NCBI GenBank assembly: GCA_016490735.1
Contig: JAEMWC010001363.1
Location: forward strand, 1-64,000
DNA length: 64,000 nt
Origin: Pachyseris speciosa
Taxonomy: Eukaryota > Cnidaria > Anthozoa > Scleractinia > Pachyseridae
Direction of reading: 5' to 3'
Position 1 is the stretch's first letter; each line of letters opens with the position of its first letter. The translations under genes and the position numbers were made by a program. Positions 56,552-64,000 of this stretch are shown here, in pieces. Under the pieces are notes generated by a model. That model worked only from the letters and a program-made list of their open reading frames with translations, had not been told where the DNA came from and made no database searches.

Positions 56552-56822
56552 TTGTAAAATTCCGAGTTCTCAACGGGAATCGAACACATGACCGGAGTGA
56601 AAGATCATGGGTTAGTTTCGCGTCAGGAACACGGAATTTTTCTCTTCCGACTAAGACCGGAGTATTATTATCTATTCAAAGTAAACATAGCAACCAATTT
56701 ATAACGTACTTTATATAATAACCAAAGTCATTTCGCACGCACTGATTAGTCCATCAGCTAGTTTATTGTACCAGTAAACTAAATTCATGGAAATTTCGCG
56801 CGTCCTCTGAATTATTATATAA
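56552..56822. other. Spacer with a degenerate tRNA-like B box
   Basis: On the minus strand, TGTGTTCGATTCCCGTTGAG (about 56,573-56,592) looks like a T-arm of a SINE head. No matching A box is clear. Confidence 0.3.
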
Positions 56823-57012
56823 AAGCAATATACCACAAGTTTCTATGGTTTATAGGCTGATAAAGCACTTGGGATGGTTCAGTGGAAGAACACTCGAAGA
56901 ATTCGTAAATCACTTGCCTGTGGCTCGTGATTCACGAATTCTTCGAGTGTTCTTCCAACATCCCGCGTGGTTAATCAGACTATAAACCATAGAAACTTGT
57001 GTTGTATTGCTT
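56823..57012. repeat. Foldback MITE, 190 bp
   Basis: AAGCAATATACCACAAGTTT at the left pairs with AAACTTGTGTTGTATTGCTT at the right. An inner palindrome around CACTCGAAGAATTCG (about 56,892) pairs with CGAATTCTTCGAGTG (about 56,936). Almost the whole sequence folds on itself. Confidence 0.8.
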
Positions 57013-57666
57013 AAATAAACTGTATTCCCCTTCTTCTTCAGTCTTGCGTGTTCTTTGCTTTTATTAATTAACAAACACCAAAGTTAAAGCCATTAACCGG
57101 GATCATAGATCACCATGGCTTGCTTGGGTTAGATATCAATTTCCTTGGACGCAAATTTAGCCGTGCGTGATAACTGATTTAACGAGTAAATTGATGATCA
57201 TACTCTATATAAATAATACATAATAAATGGATAATACATGAATATTCACCTAGCCGTAAAATACCTAGGGCAATATCTGTATATATAGCCCAACAAACGT
57301 TTTAACACAGTATCTGATATTGTCTAGCTTAAAACCTGTAAGTTACTTACAAAAAAGTTTGCTACTTCTTTTCTTAATGTTTGCCAACGTCTTCCCATTA
57401 TTTTGTCCTTCTTAATTATCGAAGATCATTTATAATTTATGGCTGAAGATTAAGCTGACGCTTGGTTAAATGGGCTTTAAATTTTGCGGGAAAATGTGTA
57501 CATATACTTCTTCTTCTTCTTCTTTTTTTCAAACTTGCACTTAAAATCTCAGTGTCCTATAGTAAAGGAGGTGCTTGTAGACTGTTTTGAGTTAGACTAG
57601 AATAGAACTGAAATGAACTATTCCAGAGTAACTCTGACTTGAATGAATTTTAGTATATAAAGACCT
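57013..57666. other. Intergenic, nothing recognised
   Basis: A short CTT run lies near 57,509-57,523. No gene seen. Confidence 0.45.
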
Positions 57667-58994
57667 GGCCCAGGTTCCTGGAAAGCCGATTAGCGCTAAT
57701 GGACGGATAAATCCAGCTAATCGAGGAATAAAATTTATCCTTCGGTTAGATTATGTTCCACAAAGCACGATTAGTACTATCCTGAGGATAAAACAACGGT
57801 TAAATTTAACACACCTAGCCAGTTGGATTAACTCATTAACCGCGGAATAAAATTTTCAAAACAAACAAAATGGCGGAATAAACCGTTCGTGAATTTGGTG
57901 CAGGAAATAAGGGAAAACAACTTATAGAAAACAGTCATCTAAAGTGAACGATGGCGAACCAAGGCGGGCAAAACATGCGAATCTTACCATTTTTTCTTAC
58001 TCAAAATTGATAAGTTATTCGTAAGCTTAAACATTCGCAACTACATCGTCAACTAACTCTTTTAAACGGTACGATCTTAAAAATAAATAGCTATTCTATT
58101 CTAGCAGAGGCTTAGCGAAGCAGAAAATGAGCAGCAAAGCTTTGATTTTAGTTATGCTGAACGCGAGAGAAAAACAACACGCAACGACTAAAATATTTTT
58201 TATCACTTGCATTTGTGTATGTTTTCGTTTACCCTTCGACATAACGTTTCGCCTGTTTGAGGAATACAAATTTTTAATCAAATAAAATTCTTGCAACAAG
58301 CTGCATTAGAAAGAAGTTAAAAAGAAATAAAAAGGCATTTCTTCTAAACTAAACTTAACATCACCTTATTGTTTTCAAAAAGAGAATTTTATTTTATCTC
58401 TGTACGTATTCAACCGATTTATATTAACAACGCTACTTCAAACATCTTTAATATACAGATTCAACCAATGATTTTGTAGCTAGAATTCGATACTGAAAGA
58501 ATCAAGAAGATCTTAACTCACCCATTCCAGCCAATTCGGCTTACAAAGTTAATATTTTCTCGCTGTATACAGTGGTTATTTTCCTTGACTACCAACGCCA
58601 GCTTGAATTGAATAATTTTCCATTCCGTTTCCTTTTAACAATATCGTAAGAGGTTGTTTTTGTTCAAAACTATACCTTTATCTTAAACTATGACAAAATA
58701 AGGTTTGATTAATACAATTTATGACGCCGTTCTTTCCGTGAATCAGAAAACAACTAAACGCTTCGAGTTCGTGCACATCTACGCTTGGCATTTTCCCGCG
58801 CGTCGTCATTTTCGCGCGCGTTTGCTTGAGGATAACCGGTCTGACTGGTTTATTCCGAGTTTAATCGAGGGATAGTTAATCGAAGGATAAATCTGTTTTG
58901 AGGAACGACTTTTTATTCCCTGATTAATTATCCGCAGATTAAGAATAACCCTTAATCGGGGGATAGTTTAATCGGCTTTTCAGGAACCGGGGCC
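57667..58994. mobile_element. Non-autonomous TIR element, 1328 bp (PIF/Harbinger-like termini)
   Basis: The left end GGCCCAGGTTCCTGGAAAGC and the complement of the right end GGCCCCGGTTCCTGAAAAGC match well through CCGATTA. Beyond that the arms share AT-rich, taatc-rich subterminal motifs. No intact transposase is visible. GGCCC-type ends recall PIF/Harbinger, but a 3-bp duplication is not clear, so the superfamily is uncertain. Confidence 0.6.
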
Positions 58995-59776
58995 TGTAAC
59001 AGAACTCTTATCCACCTCCAAATAATTTCTGTCAATTTCATTTTTTATTTCAATCACTTAAAAGCGAATAAATATCTTTATTATTTTAACCGTACATTTT
59101 AAACGACTTTCCGCAGCTCCTTTCAGCGGTTTCAGCATGTACAGTTTCAACTCTGGTCTTTTCCTGTCATAAACAAAAGCTGATACCTAGAAGATTTATT
59201 GCAAAGCTACACATTTAAATGCGCGGGTCACGGGAAGACTGCACGGTTAATTCGAAACTTTGCAAGACGGCAAAACTAATAATTTTCCGGAGTCCGATGT
59301 AATTTAAAGGAGCGAGCAGTGTCGCGGCCGAGCATGCACGATGATCCTGAACTCGAGTGAGTAACAGCTTTTTCATCTGTCCGCCATCTTCAATCGGGTC
59401 TTAGGATTCATTTCGACCTATATTTCTTACAATGCGCATTATTATCACTTTGTTGGGCATTGTGGCGCATTTTGCGGACTAAAATAAAGAATCTGGCGGG
59501 CCCGCTGAAATAAACCTGTGGAAAGTGAGAATCAAATTATCGCACGATTTAAGCAGCCAATAAAAAATTGAGAAGCCATTACAATGTTCGCGCCGTTTAC
59601 TTGCAGCGTTCGCGAAAGAAATCACGGAACTGTTTTTCATCCCAAAGAAGAATTTGTAAATTCTCAATCTTCTCAGCTCGGAGAAGACGATCTTCAAAAG
59701 TTAGAGGCTAATTCCGTGTTAGAAAACAGACCATGGCCTCAGTTCAACCAATTGTGCCATACTGTCAGTTTGGGTT
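58995..59776. other. Intergenic, nothing recognised
   Basis: A frame beginning at the ATG at 59584 runs rightward but has no family signature and crosses into a MITE hairpin. Confidence 0.4.
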
Positions 59777-59910
59777 TACCTCGGTGTAAAAACCTGGCGT
59801 GGTTTTCTTTGTTTTATGAGGTATTGTTTTGCTGTGCGCCATTGTTTAGAATGTTTTGTTTTCTTTGTTTTACGTCATTCGTGAGTCTCACAGGTTTTTA
59901 CACCGAGGTA
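59777..59910. repeat. Hairpin MITE with perfect 20-bp termini
   Basis: TACCTCGGTGTAAAAACCTG (59,777-59,796) is exactly complemented at 59,891-59,910. The interior is T-rich with two tttctttgtttta copies. Confidence 0.8.
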
Positions 59911-60185
59911 GAGCCGTCAGTTTAGCAATTGAACAATTACTTTCAACACTAGCACTTACAAATAAGTTTATCGATTTTTGTTTTCTTTCATGTCTTTTAC
60001 AATTCTTGACAACTCACATGCGACGATATAATGAAATTTTTAGCCGGCGTTGCTCAATGGTGTATTTTCATTGTGGAAAAATAAAAGCCATTGAAGTTGT
60101 ATACGATCGCTGTTTTCTTGTCAAGTTTTTTTTTTTCAGTTATAATTTTCTCAATGCCCTCCACAGTGATAATAATAGTAATGGA

Positions 60186-60313
60186 GTTGATGTTCTTCGG
60201 CATAAATATGTTTTGGGCCCTTCTCAGAGCTCATTTTAGTTAGCCCTCGCCTGCTAAAATAAGTCTGAGTCGGGCACAAAACATATTTATGCCCGCGAGC
60301 ATATATTAACTTC
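60186..60313. repeat. Hairpin repeat with GGCATAAATATGTTTTG arms
   Basis: 60,199-60,215 is exactly complemented at 60,277-60,293. The flanking arms extend the stem imperfectly to about 55 bases. Confidence 0.75.
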
Positions 60314-60468
60314 ATTGTTTTATTGAAGCCTCGGCTATATTTCTCTTTGTGAATGATATATGAATTGAATCATATATGAACTGCGGAAATGAAATCAAAT
60401 GAAGAATGATCCTCGCAGTTGTGAACGCAATTTATGCAATTGCGAAAAGAAGCCTGAAAAAAATTCAG

Positions 60469-60515
60469 GACTTCAACGGGGTTCGAACCCGTGACCTCGC
60501 GATTACCGGTGCGAT

Positions 60516-60541
<26 letters not shown>
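60469..60541 (-). tRNA. tRNA-Thr(GGT)-like SINE head, copy 1
   Basis: 73 nt. The acceptor stem GGCTTCA/TGAAGTC, D arm GCTC..GAGC and T arm ACGGG TTCGAAC CCCGT are perfect. The anticodon arm TCGCA-CCGGTAA-T(C)GCGA has one extra C in the 3' strand, and the loop has C instead of T before the GGT anticodon. Eukaryotic Thr tRNAs normally use AGT, so this is more likely a tRNA-derived SINE promoter than a working tRNA. Confidence 0.55.
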
Positions 60542-60546
<5 letters not shown>

Positions 60547-60718
60547 TGTTGGGAGCAGGTCAATTGTGGGTTCTTATGTTCCCGTGAAAGAAATGAGTGT
60601 GAATGATATATGAATTGAATCATATATGAACTGCGGAAATGAAATCAAATGAAGAATGATCCTCGCAGTTGTGAACGCAATTTATGCAATTGCGAAAAGA
60701 AGCCTGAAAAAAATTCAG

Positions 60719-60765
60719 GACTTCAACGGGGTTCGAACCCGTGACCTCGCGATTACCGGTGCGAT

Positions 60766-60791
<26 letters not shown>
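60719..60791 (-). tRNA. tRNA-Thr(GGT)-like SINE head, copy 2
   Basis: Identical to the head at 60,469-60,541, exactly 250 bases to the right, including the extra C in the anticodon stem. Confidence 0.55.
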
Positions 60792-60796
<5 letters not shown>

Positions 60797-61087
60797 TGTT
60801 GGGAGCAGGTCAATTGTGGGTTCTTATGTTCCCGTGAAAGAAATGAGTGTGAATGATATATGAATTGAATCATATATGAACTGCGGAACCCGAACCCCGA
60901 ACCCCGTTGAAGTCCTGAATTTTTTTTCAGGCTTCTTTTCGCAATTGCATAAATTGCGTTCACAACTGCGAGGATCATTCTTCATTTGATTTCATTTCCG
61001 CAGTTCATATATGATTCAATTCATATATCATTCACACTCATTTCTTTCACGGGAACATAAGAACCCACAATTGACCTGCTCCCAACA

Positions 61088-61092
<5 letters not shown>

Positions 61093-61118
<26 letters not shown>

Positions 61119-61165
61119 ATCGCACCGGTAATCGCGAGGTCACGGGTTCGAACCCCGTTGAAGTC
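61093..61165 (+). tRNA. tRNA-Thr(GGT)-like SINE head, inverted copy
   Basis: Same 73-nt sequence on the plus strand, including the anticodon-arm insertion. A 3' remnant of a further inverted copy lies at about 60,890-60,915 with a duplicated CCCGAACCCCGAACCCCG. Confidence 0.55.
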
Positions 61166-61252
61166 CTGAATTTTTTTCAGGCTTCTTTTCGCAATTGCAT
61201 AAATTGCGTTCACAACTGCGAGGATCATTCTTCATTTGATATTTCTCTTTGT

Positions 61253-62251
61253 TTGCTCCTTGCCATATGGATGGCGTTGATAATCGAAGATCTATATCGG
61301 CGACGAAATTAGAAAAAAAAATTGCCAGCTTTTTCAAGTTGATGTATCGCTACTGCTTTTGCAGGAGATCAGCGACAAGTGCTGTCCTTTTTTTGAAAGC
61401 ATTTTATGGCTTTTAAAGGAATCGACAAAGGAAGAAATTTGAAAATTTGGCTGTTATTTTTCTAGGCGGTTGGTCTTTGGTTTTCAATTCCCCTTCTAAA
61501 TTCTCGAAAGATTATCCCATATTTCATATTTATATTTACTTATGCTGACGACTAAACTATAAATACCCAAAAGTCTTAATGGCCTGCGAGGGCGAATGGA
61601 CGTCACTACCAAACTTAACCTAATCACATTTTAACTTTATGTTTTTAAAGTTCTTTGAGTATTTATGAGCAATCACCCGTCCAGGGATCTAAAATTACTT
61701 CAGGCTATTACTTCACGAAACAATGGCGATGTCATCCCCCCCCCCCCCCCTTCCCCTACCCAAAACAAAAAAAAGAGAGAAAAAATAACTACCACATCGA
61801 CTAACATTAGTCGCTTTGTTATTAAAATCAAAGCCAATAGACAGACATATACTAATTTGACACTCAGACAGTTAGCGTGGGGAGAATATGAATAATATGA
61901 ATAGAACAAATCAGTTTGAGATGAACTACACGATGAAACCAAATTCAGGCAAATGGCACGCAAACACTGAATTACAACAACGATATACAACGAAATCATC
62001 AGAAGGGGATTTTCAGTCCCTTCTCAAATTGAGCGGTTCAACCTCCACCATTTTTCTTCTGACGTGACTATTTTTGTTCGTGCATGTTCGTGCAGTGTAT
62101 TATAGTAATTAAAAACGATCGACATCATCTTCCCTCCAATTTGAAGAAGATGACCAATCGTTTGACTGTCCGCCGACTAACGCCAATCCATGATTAATAG
62201 TCGGTGACCCATCCACTGGGTTTCTACTCGCTCAATGAAAAGGTTTTATTT

Positions 62252-62290
<39 letters not shown>

Positions 62291-64000
62291 TATTATTATT
62301 ATTATTATTATTATTAGCTAAAGGGAAAGAAAAGGTTTAAAGGCCAAAGGCAACTAATCTGGAATCAATGTTCGCAATAGTTCTATCTGGTTATTCACTC
62401 CCCTGATCATGCTTCAAAAAACTGGACGCATTGTCAACAAAGCGATCTCAGATCTTTTGATATCCGCCCTTTTCTTTTTTGGCTTGTTATTTAAGTTGGA
62501 TTGCAACCTTTTTGTTTTTTTGTTTTTGTTTTTAGCATTTGGTTCTAAGGCTTAAACATTATGTTGTTACACTGATATATCGCAACGTATTCACCAGTTC
62601 TTATCCGAGTATAATGCTTAAACAAAACCAAGAAAACATTGAGCATTGAGCCGGTTGAAAGGAATACGCTGTGCGGCAGTGAAGTACGCAAACCGAATAT
62701 TTTCTGCCGTTCGTTTCCGTTTCTTTTCTTTTTTTTTTTTTATTATTTTCCCTTCCTTTCAAGATTTCTCCATACCTTATTTTCTTGCATTAATGTGAAA
62801 GGGTTTTGTCTTAATACAAACTTTTTTTTGAAACCTTTTAGGTCATACGTCTATAATTTTCTGAATGAAAACAAATCACAACGTAGTGAACGATATCTTG
62901 GTCGCTTCTTGAACAAAAAAATGGCTTACAATGCATGGCATTGTTTCTTACCTCTTAGGAAGTCTTGCTTCGACTAAGTGCCTTGTTCGATCCGTGATCG
63001 CCGATAACGCTTCAAACTCACAATAAGGCGTGTTGTGATCATTTGGTACACCTGCTAAGTAATGTCTTTCATTGAAGCTCATGAATAGTCAACAAACTGA
63101 TCTTGGAGAATTGTTAATGTCAGATACTGGGCTAACGCCATTTCACAAAGCATTATTTTATTTCAATTTTTTTTTTGGTAGTTTTAATTTTCCATTGAAG
63201 ATGTTTGTGAGCGACAGTTGTCGGAAATTAAGTCATTTCAGTTCCCGTTGATCTGAAACTCTCCGGCGTTTTGTTTCTACCGTGCATAATGATTAATGTC
63301 AAATTTGTGTTCAGTAAATTTAAAAGAGCAATCACGAAGAACGGTGAATAGTTATTGCTATATTGAAAGAACAAACCTTAAGATTTACTATACTTGACAT
63401 CGATGTATCGTCCAATAAGCTGAGTTGCAGCCCCTAAATTAAAAATTCGACTTTCCGAATGTTACGTCGAACATGCAACGAGCCCAATATAGTCCTTCAT
63501 TGAATTCACACCGAAATTGCTGGCCGGAACCTTATCATACCACGATTTGATGTAATATTTTGCAATTTATATATTTTAAGTACATGAGTATATAAAATAA
63601 CGCCCTGGAGTCGTTCTGTACATTTCCGTCAGTGCAATAAGCAGGACTAATGTCATATAATATTAGTATACTGCTCACCTCTTCGCTCAGTAGAAGATAA
63701 TATGAGTTGTATGTGGACGGCCTTGAATTCCATTCTGTTTCAGGTCTTTAGATTCTTTTTTCGTTCCCCACTTTCACCAGAAGATCAATATTCCAGTTTC
63801 AGTTTTTCTCATTAGAAAAGAAATATTCAACAATGGTTCTACTGAAATTTCAAAAGTTGTACAAGAAAATAATTTTACCGGATAAGTCGAGCTTTTACAA
63901 AAACATTTCAAAGCAAAACGTGAAATAGTGATAAACTAAACTGGCGTTAGGAAATCATAAAGACATTATTACGAGGTAAAAACAGTTCATGTTTAAATAG
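61253..64000. other. Intergenic with simple repeats, no gene seen
   Basis: Poly-C at about 61,736-61,750 and an interrupted (TTA)n run at 62,256-62,316. T-rich tracts lie near 62,510-62,535 and 62,725-62,745. No frame has recognisable motifs. Confidence 0.5.

Larger units (their letters stand above)
60337..61252. mobile_element. SINE array (250-bp tandem units plus inverted copies) with 14-bp TSD
   Basis: ATATTTCTCTTTGT occurs at 60,337-60,350 and 61,239-61,252. Between them are two full head-to-tail units of exactly 250 bases (60,351 and 60,601), then a third truncated unit (60,851). An inverted stretch of the same sequence follows to 61,238, so the right half is a complement of the left. 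Each unit has a tRNA-like head and a GAATGATATATGAATTGAAT tail region. A duplication of this length fits LINE-driven retrotransposition. Confidence 0.8.

Noticed and set aside
59584..60239. Two overlapping plus-strand frames of 113 and 127 codons
   Set aside because: They run through a MITE hairpin (59,777-59,910), are T-rich by composition and show no domain.

Overview
The window looks like nuclear DNA of an anthozoan cnidarian, most likely a stony coral. Three things suggest this. Its only intact genes are single-coding-exon class A GPCRs. Its tRNA-headed SINEs and MITEs are of types I associate with coral genomes, which is recall and not a search result. There are no operons, ribosome binding sites or densely packed ORFs. 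The sequence is AT-rich and mostly non-coding, and most of what can be named is transposon-derived.

The intact genes all lie on the minus strand: a divergent rhodopsin-type receptor (7251-8222), a second receptor without the usual extracellular disulfide (43565-44590), and a melatonin-receptor-like receptor (49777-50826) with a clear splice acceptor just upstream of its ATG. Possible pieces of other genes are an orphan first exon of a DUF3504/Crypton-type recombinase (641-749) and a terminal exon of unknown identity (16299-16624).

Mobile DNA, left to right. 1828-2131 is a MITE with a 9-bp target duplication. 10182-14345 is a DNA transposon with roughly 430-560 bp terminal inverted repeats and a perfect 6-bp target duplication. 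It keeps the N-terminal half of an HTH transposase at one end and a broken second gene at the other, with a Penelope-like reverse transcriptase element filling the middle. 14538-16117 is a foldback element with a heptamer satellite at one tip. 17942-36431 is an 18.5-kb array of three diverged tandem units carrying unit-specific insertions, including a 2.62-kb Mutator-like element with an 11-bp target duplication. 36911-39797 holds SINEs, a LINE 3' end and a hammerhead-ribozyme-bearing repeat. 41228-42206 is a LINE 3' end. 46250-48286 is a second, dead Penelope-like copy. 48287-48828 and 51542-52081 are a near-identical repeat pair, the second joined to an internally deleted tyrosine recombinase. 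60351-61238 is a tandem and inverted SINE array with tRNA-Thr-like heads and a 14-bp target duplication.

The genes show no shared pathway. The receptors are probably independent sensory or signalling genes separated by transposon-rich spacers. The most noteworthy items are the composite DNA-transposon/Penelope structure, the hammerhead ribozyme, the loss of the sodium-site residues in the first GPCR, and the tandem array whose nested insertions give a relative order of duplication.
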